Assembly (NCBI GenBank): GCA_024516155.1
Contig: JAJJXM010000045.1
Location: 481,715-545,714 of the forward strand
Length of the DNA: 64,000 nt
Direction of reading: 5' to 3'
Source: Pyronema omphalodes
Taxonomy: Eukaryota; Ascomycota; Pezizomycetes; Pezizales; Pyronemataceae
The notes beneath the pieces were generated by a model. It did no database searches, was not told the origin of the DNA, and was given only the letters and a program-made list of their open reading frames with translations. Positions 40,020 to 51,277 of the stretch are shown here, one piece after another. The position numbers and the translations under genes are program-made. Position 1 is the stretch's first letter; each line of letters begins with the position of its first letter.

Positions 40020-42068
40020 ATACGACTCATCAGCGACGACCCTTCGCATCGTGTCACATAACACGAATCGCAGCGCCACCGCACTAACAACACTGCTGAA
40101 CTCAGCAGGATCCAAAATAGACATATTGCTGGTACAAGAGATTAACATTAAAGATCCCCGGTACGCAATCACACATCCAGATTTCCTTTGTTACTTCCCA
40201 CCCCCCCCCGCAGCCACCACAAAGTCAATCGCACTGCTGCATATATCTCTCGCCTCAACCCACATGTTCGAGTCACACCAAGACCGGACGTCAGCGGAGA
40301 TCCTGACCTCCAGGTACTCGAGGTTAGCACCACACTCATTCCCTCCTTTTACCTCTTAAATATCTATAATGAAAAAGACCCCCAAACAAAATTATATACC
40401 GTCCCCCGCTCCTCCCTTACCCCCCTCCTCCACCCCACCGTTGCGTGATCACAGGGGACCTCAATGCCAATCACCCTCTGTGGAACTCCCACGCACGCAG
40501 ACCAGCGAGAGCAGACGTGCTGGTGGAAACTGATGGAAGACCATCACTGGCAATTGGTAAACGTCCCGGACGTTCCTACTTACCACTATCGAGACGGATC
40601 GGGCTCTTCGGTCCTCGACCTGACTCTGGCAGCCCCGGCGATGGCAAGGGAAATTTCTTCTTGGGCCATTGACGACGGCATTGCCACGGGATCGGACCAC
40701 GAGGTGATCCGTTTCCAAATCAACTCCTTGAACCCAGACCACCACAACACCGCCGGCGACACTACACGACTAAACTGGCGCAAGACGGACTGGGAGACCT
40801 TCACCGAAGAATTGCAACTCTCACCGAAGCTTCCTACCCCCGGTGGTCCCACCTCCGAGCCAACCCCTCCGCCGAGAACCTCGACGAATGGGCTGCCCTC
40901 CTTCGCCACTCTATCCAAACCGCCGCCACGATATCAACACCTACCCTCACCCCAACCCCGCGGTCGAAGAGATGGTGGACGGAGGAGGTACGCCTGACAC
41001 GTAAAGACATGACCCGGGCCAGGAGGAGACGGAAACAGACCTGCCTTCCCCAACACCTCGCCGAATACAAACAGTCTCGAAACGCCCACTACAGGAAAGT
41101 CCGACATGCAAAGGACTCCATGTGGAAGGAATACTTAGCCGCGGTGGAAGGACCAGACATATGGGCGGCCTTCCGATATACAAACCCGCGCCGCGCTCAA
41201 CTGACACCACCGATCAAGACACAGGTAGGAGGAATGGAGAAGGTATGCGTCGACTTCGACAGTAAGGTAGAGGCCTTTTCAACGCGTTATTCCCTCCCCC
41301 CCCAGCTGCCCCCCCCACACGCACCTCACGACCCAACCCCCAACTCCCCTGGAAAACATTCACCCCCGAAAAATTCGTACCGCTATCACAACATCCCCCC
41401 CAAGAAAGCCCCCGGCCCGGACTCCATCACGTTCGCGTGCCTTAGGAAGGCGTACGATGCAGTCCCCAAAGTTTTCAACGCCCTGTACTCAACCTTAGGA
41501 ACGAAAGGATATCATCCGCGGAGCTGGCGAGAGGCCACGACGGTGGTGATACCTAAACAAAACAAACTGGACTATAGCGCCATAAAGGCATACCGCCCGA
41601 TCGCCTTACTCAACTGCTTGGGCAAGGTGTTAGAAAAACTCATGGCGACCCGGCTCAGCCTTATGGCGGAGTCGCACGACATCCTGCATAAGGACCAGAT
41701 TGGCGGGCGCCCAAACGCTCGGCAATTGACGCCGCGATGGCACTGACGCATGAGGTAGAAGTTAACGCGGGAAATCGCTTTCGTGACGTCTGCCCTATTT
41801 TTAGATGTACGAGGAGCTTTCGATAACGTCTGCTCGGCCAGATTACTGGCAACTATGCACTCACTCGGCTGCCCACAGGCGGTAATATCGTGGTGTTCCT
41901 CATTCTTAAATGACCGCAACAACCGCCCTATCATTTGACGGCAGAACAGATTCACAGCGACCAATTCAAACCGGCATTCCCCAGGGATCCCCCGCGTCGC
42001 CAATACTCTTCCTCATATACCTTCGCCCCTCTTTGACGCCTTACAATCCGAACACCCGACCCTGTGGA
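40012..42068 (+). pseudogene. LINE-a ORF2 N-terminal part: AP endonuclease and RT
   Basis: ATG 40012 lies inside the last codons of ORF1 (eight-base overlap). The endonuclease has LRIVSHNTN, ILLVQEINI (catalytic Glu), ITGDLNANHPLW (Asp/Asn) and TGSDHEVI (Asp/His), all key residues present. RT starts at about 41395 (KKAPGPDSI, AYRPIALLNCLGKVLEKLMA, DQIGGRPN) and continues with ALFLDVRGAFDNV and TGIPQGSPASPILFLIYLRP to 42050. Five or so one-base shifts split the frame. It is interrupted before the Y-I-D-D box by Gypsy-C after GTGGA (42064-42068). Confidence 0.83.
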
Positions 42069-42595
42069 TGTCAGGGACACGAGACGGACGTTCAAGGGAC
42101 ACACTGAACACTACCGGAAAGGGGGACTAGGCAGGTTCCGGAACGGGGAACGGCAGGACAAGGACCGAAGTGCTCGTCAGACGGACGGCACACTAAACAG
42201 GGACAGGGACCAAGGACAAGAGTGACGTAGGACTTAAGAGAGGAAATCTTATATTAGGAGTCAGGAGAAGACACAAGACGTTCGATGGAGAATCTCGACA
42301 ACGGGGAGGCAAGCCTCCTTATGTACAAAGGGGCGGCCAGCACTCTTGCTGGGCCGTCATACAATCATCGCTACATGAGCTTCCGTTCTCCATCGATTCA
42401 ACTGCGACGCCACAGCTCTCCAGCTCGTGGTACGTCATCCATCATCAATCAGTCTCTCAGTCAACATGGCACGGCACACACAACAACACAACAACACCAC
42501 GGCAACACAACACGGCAAACAACGCACGATATCAATCAACAACCACGACAACATGATGACGCAACAACAACGGCTCGTCACCGTGTGCCGTGACA
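42069..42595 (-). repeat. Gypsy-C 3' LTR
   Basis: 527 bp, starts TGTCAGGGACAC and ends GCCGTGACA in plus orientation. It has CAACAACAC-rich low complexity near 42480-42560. TACCCCCCCGTTAGG beside it (42597-42611) is the polypurine tract on the minus strand. Confidence 0.9.
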
Positions 42596-42606
42596 GTACC
42601 CCCCCG

Positions 42607-43858
42607 TTAGGCTCGAGTTCCTACGAGAGGAGAAGGTTTGTCTGGGTATAACTGGTGAAATCTCTCAGCGGCCTCAGTTTCGGATAGGTTCGTTTCCGGT
42701 TCCCAGGTTGGAGAGTCATGGCCGGTCCACTTGACGAGGTACTGCATGTTTCCTCTTGACCAACGGCTATCCAGAATTTCATCCACGAACCATTCTTCTT
42801 CGCCGTCTACTACTACCGGTAGGGGCGGTGGAATAATCTGGCCAGGGAGGGGGTCCGAAGGGGCTGGGTTTAGTAGGGACACGGGGAAGGTCCTGTGGTG
42901 TTTCATGGTCTCCGGTATATCCAATTCATAGGCGTGGGATCCAATAGGCCGTAACACGGTGAAGGGGCCTAGGTGTTTATTTAGTTTCTTTGAGGGGCGG
43001 CGGGTTCTTAGGTTGCGGGCGTCCAGCCATACCAGGTCTCTGGTTTGAAGACCGGCGCGGGGAGTCGGGAATTGTCAGCGGCTTCTATGTGGCGGGCTTG
43101 GGCGTATTTCATTTCCGAACGTAAGACGTCATGGATGTGTGACATCCTTTCCGCTACCCTCGTTCGCTTTCACTTCCTCAGGATTGTCGGTCCTGATTTC
43201 CAGTTCGAAAGAGCACTTGGGGTGTCGACCATATATAGCGTAGAACGGAGACAGCGACGTTGTATCCGATACTTGGTTATTGCCGCAAATTCTGCCATTG
43301 GTAAAAATTTCTTCCAATCGTCTTGTAAATAACAGACGTACGCGCGGAGATATTGCTCCGTAACCGCGTAATTCTCTCTGTTGGCCGTCGGTTTGGGGTG
43401 AAAGGCCGTACTCGTGGCAATTTCGATACCCATGCAATTCGCCAAGTGTTTCCAGAAATGGGCCACAAATTGCGGACCGCGGTCGGACACTACTGTGTCT
43501 GGCAGGCCGTGTAGTTTGAATACGTTTTCCAGGAAGAGTTGCGCGAAGCCTTCTGCGTCTATCGTGGAATGACAGGGCACTAAGTGCCGCTGTTTCGTTA
43601 GTCGGCAAACGATCGCACATATTGCGTCGAAGCCTTCTGATGTCGGTAGTCCAGTAACAAAATCCACCGATATATTCTGCCAAGGGTGGTGGGAACCGGT
43701 AGGGGCTTCAGGGTTCCATAGGGTGCGTGGCGGGTAGCCTTTGTTCTTTTACAGGTGTGGCAATTTCGGACGAATTGGTCCACATCTTTTCTCATCGAGG
43801 GCCAGTAATAATTCCTGGCGAGGAGTTCGAAAGTCTTCGCACGGCCCGGGTGTCCCAT
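42607..43858 (-). pseudogene. pol: Gypsy-C integrase and chromodomain
   Basis: The minus strand from 43858 reads MGHPGRAKTFELLARNYYW, the zinc finger end CHTCKRTKA, the core (VDFVTGLPTSEGFDAI, VVSDRGPQFVAHFWKHL, STAFHPKPTANRENYAV) and at 42957-42607 a segment LRPIGSHAYELDIPE followed by a chromodomain (EEWFVDEILDSRWSRGN, YLVKWTGHDSPTWEPE). In the usual D-G-Q-T-E-R motif the DGQ part is altered (KPTANRENY), possibly by local errors. Two or three frameshifts are present. Confidence 0.85.
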
Positions 43859-43889
43859 GGGGGGGGGTCGTGGTGATCTTGCAGTAGTT

Positions 43890-46209
43890 TCAATCGTAGC
43901 TTATCCAGCGCGGGGACATAGAGGCAATCTCGGTAGTACAATCTGTTTTCAACACGGAGCAATCGGCGAGCGATATGTCCTTACAGATTTGTGTGCCATC
44001 TTCCAGCATTCCCAACACTCGGTTGGGGAATGAATCTGTCTTGTAGCCCTCTGTGAACAGGAGGTCTACTTCGGAAGGTGCGAGTTTCATGGCGGGGTCA
44101 TGCATAACTGAAAGTTCTGTGGCTTCAGAACAGCTTGCTGGTTCGCCAGTATGCGTTCGTCTCCCTCTTCCGGGAGGTCGGCGGCTCTTCTTGTCAGGGC
44201 GTCCGGTTTTCCTCCCAACGTTCCCGGTCGATAGGTGATCACAAAGTTAAACCGAGACAGGAACTCGGACCAGCGTGCTTGTCGTCTATTCAGCAGCTTT
44301 GTCGTCATAAAGTATTCGAGATTCTTGTGATCCGTCAATACTTTTATAGGGAAGGCGGAGCCCTCTAAGTGGGGACGCCATTCCTCAAACAACGAACTAT
44401 TGCCAGTAGTTCTTGTCGTAGATTTCGTAGTTGCATTCTGCCGGGGAATGCTTCTTGGAATAAAATGCGACGGGGTGTAACACGTTATCGTCGTCGTATT
44501 GTGATAAAACTCCAGCGGACACATAGTCAGATGCGTCTGTTTCTACTACAATCGGTTTCTCGTAGTCGAAGTGCTTGAGGATGGTGCTGATGTAAATGCG
44601 TCCTTCAGTCGGTCGAAGGCGCTCTGCTGATCTTTACCCCAGACAAAGGGGATTGCTTTACCATCTTTCTTTTTGGTCAGAGCTGAGCGGGGAGACCACT
44701 TTTGAGTAGTCTTTGATAAATCTTCGGTAGAAATTCGCGAAGCCCAGGAACTCTTGGACCTGTTTCAAATTGGTTGGTTCCTTCCAATCTCTCACTGTGG
44801 CTACTTTGGAATCCATCATGCGCGCGCCGTCGCGGCCGATGTTGTAGCCCAGGTACTGTACTTCTGCCTTAGCAAACTTACACTTCTCTGGCTTCAAGTG
44901 CAGTTTTTCTTGTTTGAGTCGTTCCAAGATCTTTCGGACGTGTGCGGTGTGATCGGGCTTTGTTTCGGAGAATACGAGGATATCGTCCAAGTATGCCGTA
45001 CAAAACTGGTCTAGGTATGGTCTCAGGACATCATTTATAAATGCCTGGAAATCGGCAGGCGCGTTGGTGAGCCCAAAGGCATCACTTTCGATTCAAACAG
45101 GCCGTACCGTGTGCGGAAGGCCGTCTTCCATTCTTCGCCTCTGCCATTCTGATAAGTTATAAGCGCTGCGGACATCAAGGGTCGTAAAGTATTGAGCTTT
45201 GGAAAGATTCATCATCGTTTCCTGTATCAATGGCAGCGGGTACCGGTTCTTCTCGGTACCTTCATTCAGTCCGGTAGTCGACACACAGGCGTAGGGATCC
45301 GTCTGATTTTTTCACGAATAATATCGGCGAGGCGGCTGGTGATTGGGAGCGTTGTATAAATCCTTTCTCCAAATTCTCATCGAGCCACGTTTTCAGCGTC
45401 TGCAACTCGTTGCGTGACAGCGAGTATAGCGGGCCAAAGGGGGGACGAATCCCTCTTTCAGTGGGATCTTGTGGTCGTAGGGTCGGTGCGGGGGGGAGTT
45501 CCTTCGCGTTGACCTCCTTGAATAAATCGAGGTAGTCATGATCCTCGGGGATCATGTCTTTCAGTTCGTCATCCGTGAGGGGGGGCTTGTCTTGTAGGGC
45601 GACGGTGATCTCGTCCAACGATAGCGAGAACACTGTCAGGCTTTCGTCTTCTACCATTTCTTGAAGTCGGAGATGGTTAGACTTGAGATCTCTATTGGGG
45701 GTTCGTCCGGGGGGTCGGGGACCGAGTCTTCCAACTCCGGCATGGGGTTTGTGTCGGGCTCGTGGACAGCGGGAGGGGGCCTCGAGTCCAGGACCTCGAC
45801 ACCGGTTGTGCTTACAGGCAACGGGGTGCAGTTCCTTAGGCAGTATTGGGAGTCGAAGCTTACAGTGTTGGAACTGAAGCTTATTGTTACATCGTGTTTC
45901 TTCAACCAGGGGATACCCAACACCACCGGGTAGTGACCCAGCTTGGTGACAAACATGGGAAGGGTTTCCGAGTGACCGTTGATGGTACACTCTACTTGGG
46001 CGAGGTGTGTTATTTCCTGAGGATATGGGGCGGCCGTCGATAACTTCGACCGTTCGGGCGGTGGATAGGGGGGTTAGGGGGAGTTTGTGATGGCGGGCGA
46101 AATTGCGGTCAACAAAGGCGATACCAGTGGCGCCGCAGTCAACGAGCGCTACTGTTTTCACGGAGCGGTTATTGGAAAACAAGGAACAGAGAGGACAAGG
46201 TGTTTGCAT
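43890..46209 (-). pseudogene. pol: Gypsy-C protease, RT and RNase H
   Basis: The minus strand from 46209 reads protease [19 protein letters not shown], then a linker, the pre-RT segment [18 protein letters not shown] and RT with [32 protein letters not shown], the A-Y-L-D-D-I-L box at about 44980-45000, [17 protein letters not shown], and RNase H/linker ([35 protein letters not shown]). The catalytic D-C-G-A and Y-L-D-D are intact but the frame is split at about 45270, 45080, 44650 and 44100. Confidence 0.85.
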
Positions 46210-46289
46210 TCTAACTTTCCAGTAAAACTTGCGCCCGATAATAGCAATGTATCAGCAATAATATTCCCACCAGCGGCAGAGCCATCTTC

Positions 46290-47984
46290 TTGCAGCTGGT
46301 TTATTCTTTTCCCGACACTTCTTCTTCAGCATCCACTAATTCCACGCTCGCCACTTTTAACATTCGTCTTGGCAGGGGCACTGACGCAGCCATTGTGGCC
46401 GAGGCGCAACCGCCAGTAGATGGCAAACGTCCTTCTGAAGGCGGGTCGCGCGCTCCTGTGCCGACAGTTTCTGACGGGGTCTGGGCCGGGGTTTGCTTGC
46501 TGGAGGAGGCGGGGTGGTGGTGTGGCTTGGGTGGACGGGGGGTGGGGCGACTGGTGGTGGGGGTGGGGGTGGCGGTGGTAGTGGTCTTGACTTGGCCGCG
46601 GTTGGTACGCAGCTTGCGGAGGTTTTCGAGTGCCCTTAATGGGAGTCCAATTTTTGACACTGTTCGACGAATTCGTGCATCGTGGTGGTGGGCGGGGCAC
46701 CAACCAACTTCTCGTGTAGCTCAAGGGACAGGCCGTTACGCAGGGCATCCATGGTGGCGGCTTCGTCCCCAGCCTAACTCTGCGACTAGGCGGGAGAACT
46801 CTGCGTAGTAGTCCGAAAATTCGCGGTTGTTCTGTCGGAGATTCTGTAGTTTGAAACGAGCCGTTGCGCGCTCGTCCGGGTCTCCGAAGGTACGTTGTAA
46901 AATTTTGATGACGTCCTCGACGTCGTTGAGAGCCCAGCGGTTTGCCGTTTCCTTGATGTACGGAAGATCTGGTCCAGGGCGCGTCCGCGGAGGCGGCCCA
47001 TGGCGTAAGAAATCCGTTTATGGGGGGTCGGGAAACGTAGTTCATCGCTCACTAACTTGATACGAAGCAAGGAGACAAAGCGGCGGAGGTCCTCCCTGTT
47101 GGACCCGTCGAAGGTTGGCGAATCCGAGATTTTGTCTCCAGTTACGCGGATTGCCGGGGGAGGCGAGAGTAGCGCGTTGATTAGCTCACGCTGGCGGGTG
47201 AGTTCTTTCTCGTAGTAGTGGATTTCGTTTGTATCGGCTTGCTCCTCCGGGGTTAGAAGGATCTCGGGGGTCACGGGGGGGGGGTTCTAGGAATTGGTGC
47301 GATTATCGCGGGGGCGGGTTGCTGCGGCTGCGGCTGTGGTAGGGGGCGCGGCGGCTCGCGTGCTGGTTCTGGGCCGTTCGGGTAGACCGGACGGAGCACA
47401 GTCTGGATCACGACAGGGGGGAATGGGAGCAGGGGTGGGAGCTTCCGGAGCGCGGGAGGCGACAGGGCTGGATACCGAGTACTGTTACGAGAACCGGGGG
47501 TTTCTGCGAGGTCGTTTAGGAGGTAACCCGTGGGGTGGTCCTGAGCGTCTCTAAAATGGATTGTGCGAGTTGTTTTGTAAAGGTGAGCGGTTCGTGGCCG
47601 TCGGGGAACTGGGTCATGGCGGCGGCGTTCACAATTTGTTGCCAGTGGCCTTCGTCAATAAGTTTAATATGCATCCTGGCGGGCTCTGAGGATTGGCTTG
47701 AGTCTGATGGTGCGGTCGGATGTGCTTCCTGATAGGTGTAGTCCTGGAGTTGCCAGCGGACCACAAGGTAGCAGTTATTTTCTGCTCGTCGGACGGGTCC
47801 TTCGCACGGCGCCAGCGAATCTGTCGGGGATCCCAAAGGTTTCGTATAAGGTGTGTGTTTCAAGAGCTTGCTTTAGTGCGTTGGGTCCAGGGCAGAAACC
47901 GGTGCGGTTCATGCGTGTCGGTTGAATAGTTAATCGATCGAACGTAATGTCAGGGACACGAGAACGGACGTTCAAGGGACACAC
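46290..47984 (-). pseudogene. gag: Gypsy-C Gag region
   Basis: The minus-strand frames at 47984-47775, 47863-47516 and 47274-46786 show a Gag-like protein: KELTRQRELINALLSPPP, DSPTFDGSNREDLRRFVSLLRIKL and YAMGRLRGRALDQI are typical of chromovirus Gag. A Pro/Thr-rich part follows (46660-46301). No CCHC knuckle is readable. The first frame starts inside the last bases of the 5' LTR. The primer site after the LTR is not a recognisable tRNA match. Confidence 0.65.
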
Positions 47985-48481
47985 TGAACACTACCGGAAA
48001 GGGGGACTAGGCAGGTTCCGGAACGGGGAACGGCAGGACAAGGACCGAAAGTGCTCGTCAGACGGACGGCACACTAAACAGGGACAGGGACAGGACAAGA
48101 GTGACGTAGGACTTAAGAGAGGAAATCTTATATTAGGAGTCAGTGAGAAGACACAAGACGTTCGATGGGAGAATCTCGACAACGGGGAGGCAAGCCTCCT
48201 TATGTACAAAGGGGCGGCCAGCACTCTTGCTGGGCCGTCATACATCATCGCTACATGAGCTTCCGTTTCTCCATCGATTCAACTGCGGACGCCACAGCTC
48301 TCCAGCTCGTGGTACGTCATCCATCATCAATCAGTCTCTCAGTCAACATGGCACGCACACACAACAACACAACAACACCACGGCAAACACAACACGGCAA
48401 GACAACGGCACGATATCAATCAAACACCACGACAACATGATGACGCAACACAACGGCTTCGTCAGCCGTGTTGCCGTGACA
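47948..48481 (-). repeat. Gypsy-C 5' LTR
   Basis: 534 bp, highly similar to 42069-42595, with scattered one-base indels between the two. It ends with TGACA at 48481, followed by the target duplicate GTGGA. Confidence 0.9.
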
Positions 48482-48486
48482 GTGGA

Positions 48487-50427
48487 CCCTAGCTATATAG
48501 ACGACGTTGCCTGGGGGCCACATGGACCGAACGAGAAGTAACAAAATGCGCGCGCCCTGGAAGCAGCCGCTCGCACCGCATTCAACTGGGCGCAGACAAC
48601 GCGGTAGCATTCGACGATTCCAAATCGGAGATGCTGCACTTCCATAAGTCGCGAATCGATGAACACAGCGAAGCAACAAACGTGCGCTTACCTAACGGCA
48701 CCATAGTCACCCCTGGGACTCAAGAGGCAGCAAGGACGTGGTCCGGTGGATTGGCATACATTTTGATCGCAAACTTTCCTTCTCCCAACATGTAAAAATA
48801 AGACTGACGGCCGCTGCTAGGTCCCTCAACGCCTCCGAAGTTTGGTACGTCACGAAACAGGTCTGTCGCCCTCAGCGACCCGTACACTTTATCAAGCGTG
48901 TGTAACCTCTAGGTCGGATTTTGGCTCTGAGATCTGAGGGAATGGACAAAAAGGACTGGCCAGCACACTACAAACGCAACAAAACTCCGCCCTACGCCGC
49001 ATACTAAACGCATTCACATCGACCCCCATAGTGGCCCTACACAACGAAGCCGCCATACCCCCCGTCGCAGTTCGCCTTCAACGCCGCAGCCGCAAATACG
49101 TTCTCCGCCTCCTCTCCCTCCCCCCTTCCCACCCCGTAGTTAGACGCTGCCCTTCCTCCTTCCCCGTGCCCAACCACTTCCCCACCTCCATATGTGACCC
49201 GTCCGGGTATGACCACCCCTGGAACACCACCCAGAAAGCCCCCTCGCGCCTCGTTCGCATGCTCCGCTCCGTCGGTCAGTGGATATTACCAGACGACGTA
49301 ATCGAGGACACGGCACACCCAAATCCCACCCCGTGGATAAGCTCACCCCTACGAATAAAGATATCCTCCCTCCCCAAACCCGAAGCCGCCGTCGAACACC
49401 TCTCGCTGATCCGCGACCTGAGTAACGACACAAACCAACATTATCGCCTATACAGACGGCTCCCAACTCGAAGGAAAAACAGGCGCCGGATACTGCATCA
49501 CCTCAGGTTTCCCCCGTCAAGTCAACGAATCCATCCCATGGGCACGACGACGGAAGTGTTCGACGCCGAGCTACGAGCAATTCACGACTGCCTCGAGATG
49601 TGCCAAAATCATCTCCCACAACCACCTCCGACGCCGCCGGATACACGTCTTTACAGACAACCAGGCGGCCATCCTCCGCGCCTCCCGCACAACATATGGT
49701 CCGGGCCAAGAGCTCGCCGCGCTATACCGACATCGCCTCCTCCCTCCGTTCCAGAGACACATCCGTTACCTTGCATTGGGTCCCAGGACATACCGATATA
49801 CCGGGAATGACCAAGCCGACCTCCTCGCCAAAACTGCAACCACCCTAACTCCCCCCTCTTCGCTACCGGTCTCCCTGTCCTGGATACGCCGACAGATTCA
49901 CGATCAATACATCCAAGACTGGACGACCTGGTACTCCTCCGCGCCGAAACGTAAAACATACGACGCCCCACACCGTCGACGCCTCGACCATGCCTACACG
50001 GCCCTACACGCAAACTATCAACCGCAATCTTGGGATTGCGAACCGGACACGGTTATTTTCTGGACTGCCTTGCTCATCCCCCACCGCCCAATACCCCTCC
50101 CGCTCGTGCTCATGCCCCTTCACCCTCCGCAATCCCCCAAACACTCATTCTCTCGTGCCCCTACTTCACTTCCCAACGGACCGAACTACGACGTACACTG
50201 AAAATCCCACGACGACGACACCTCACACTACCGACAATCTTACATACCACCGCCGGAACCAAAGCACTGTCCGCTATGATCTCAGAGACCAAGATAGCGA
50301 CTGCGGAGTGGGCTCACGCAAGGTTAAGTAAACTCCCCGCTGAGGAGGACACATCTGCTACGCTGACAACAGACTGGGGGACGCTGCTGGACCTGACGGA
50401 CGAGCACGCGGTTACCTCTAATAATTA
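48487..50427 (+). pseudogene. LINE-a ORF2 C-terminal part: RT catalytic box, RNase H
   Basis: The frame resumes with S-Y-I-D-D-V-A right after the Gypsy-C duplicate, then the RT C-terminus (FDDSKSEMLHF in pieces, LPNGTIVTP). RNase H has TEVFDAELRAIHDCLE and VFTDNQAAILRASRTTYGPGQE. The C-terminal domain (LSWIRRQIHDQYIQDWTTWY, LILSCPYFTSQRTELRR, TAGTKALSAMIS) ends LLDLTDEHAVTSNN at 50427. At least four shifts. The C-terminal region matches LINE-a copy 1 at 5574-5767. Confidence 0.82.
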
Positions 50428-51218
50428 AAAAAAAAAAAAAAGAAAATAATAATAAAAGAAGTAGAGGAGGAGGACGGAGGGAGGGAGAAGCGGGAGGCGA
50501 GAGCGGAGAGAGACGAGGGAGAGGGGAGATGGAGGAAGCGGACGATGACGAGGAGAGAGGGAGACGGGAGACTGGGAGAGCGGAGGCGTGGTTGTTGTGG
50601 AGAATGGAGTATTGTTGTTTTTTTTTCTTTTTGAAACGGGAATGAAAGTGAGGCGAGGAGTTGAGGGAGAGGAGAGGCGCGGTGGAGACGGACGGGAGGA
50701 GCACGAATGAGGCGAGTACGAGATGGTGACGCGGAGAGAAGTGGACGGAGTGGGACGATGGATGGCTGGCGAGCCGAGAGGGAGGAGCGTGGTGAAGGGC
50801 GAGGGGAGGGACGTCGAGTAGGGTAGTGGCACAGGGGAGAGAGGTGCGATGGGGGGGGGGGTTGACCCGGGGGAGTTATATCTTCTTTTCTTTTTTTTGC
50901 TTGTTTGTTTTTGCTTTGTGGAGGAAATAAAGGTGGAAAAACGGTTAAAAAAGGAGGGGAAGGGTGGAGGAAATGGGGGAACGACCCGGCGAGGTGGCCT
51001 CCGAGCGTACAGGGCTCCTGGAACAGACGACGCTTGACGAACAAAAGCACAACGAGACTTGGGGGTCTACAACCCCACACCCTAACGACAAGCTCTGGGG
51101 CATACCCAGTGAGAGCTTGGCCTAACACCCGGGTTTCTTAATTTTGTATTGACTGTAGATTCCGCCATAACCTTACGGTTGGATGCGTGTATGAGTTAAT
51201 AAATAAATAAATAAATAA
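50428..51218 (+). other. LINE-a copy 4 3' UTR and tail
   Basis: An A-run directly follows the stop (50427-50441), then a strongly purine-rich stretch and the conserved GTGGAGGAAATAAAGG block (about 50919), and finally CCGCCATAACCTTACGGTTGG and (AATA)n (51188-51218). The purine bias makes long false ORFs on the minus strand. Confidence 0.8.
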
Positions 51219-51242
51219 GTTAGGACTGTGCCCAGGTTCACA
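51219..51242 (+). repeat. Terminal 24 bp of Gypsy-D right LTR
   Basis: GTTAGGACTGTGC repeats the LINE-a target site, followed by CCAGGTTCACA, the exact end of the left LTR (16416-16426). This small piece proves that LINE-a copy 4 sits inside the Gypsy-D LTR and marks the true right end of Gypsy-D. Confidence 0.88.
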
Positions 51243-51277
51243 TCGACCAATACCGTAGGTGCCAGAAGTTTGGCCAC
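51243..51277 (+). pseudogene. LINE-a copy 3 ORF1 remnant (zinc knuckle)
   Basis: The 35 bases read I-D-Q-Y-R-R-C-Q-K-F-G-H, the first CCHC knuckle of LINE-a ORF1 (compare 39666-39710). It is the continuation of the copy cut at 15039. It ends at the Gypsy-A copy that starts with TATCAGAATCC. Confidence 0.82.

Larger units (their letters stand above)
42069..48481 (-). mobile_element. Gypsy-C chromovirus, complete element on minus strand
   Basis: 6.4 kb with LTRs at 42069-42595 and 47948-48481, 5 bp duplicates GTGGA (42064-42068 and 48482-48486), and LTR ends TGTCA...TGACA. On the minus strand the order is Gag, protease, RT, RNase H, integrase, chromodomain. It sits between the LINE-a codons for W-T-P and S-Y-I-D-D of RT. 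It is distinct from Gypsy-A and Gypsy-D in LTR and protein sequence; a fragment of a relative is at 6542-7066. Confidence 0.93.
37815..51218 (+). mobile_element. LINE-a copy 4, full length, split by Gypsy-C
   Basis: The 13 bp duplicates GTTAGGACTGTGC (37802-37814 and 51219-51231) frame the element. It contains a 5' UTR, ORF1 with CCHC knuckles, an overlapping ORF2 (AP endonuclease, RT, RNase H) and a long 3' UTR ending in the hairpin AACC-TTAC-GGTT and (AATA)n. Removing Gypsy-C gives about 7.0 kb. It is the reference copy for LINE-a in this window. The lineage is Tad1/I-like by domain order. Confidence 0.92.
15040..51242 (+). mobile_element. Gypsy-D chromovirus, whole nested extent
   Basis: The element has direct LTRs (15040-16426, and 36444-37814 completed by 51219-51242). 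Internal Gag, protease, RT, RNase H, integrase and a chromodomain remnant are all on the plus strand. Four insertions open it: Gypsy-A (16860-24523), a solo LTR (26173-26953), Copia-E (28045-33443) and LINE-a copy 4 (37815-51218, in the right LTR). Net length after removing them is roughly 8.9 kb. It inserted into ORF1 of LINE-a copy 3; a target duplication is not evident and about 18 bases of the LINE seem to be missing. Confidence 0.85.

Noticed and set aside
47775..47984. Separate small gene at the start of Gypsy-C
   Set aside because: The frame begins in LTR bases and leads into Gag-like frames; more likely part of the damaged Gag.
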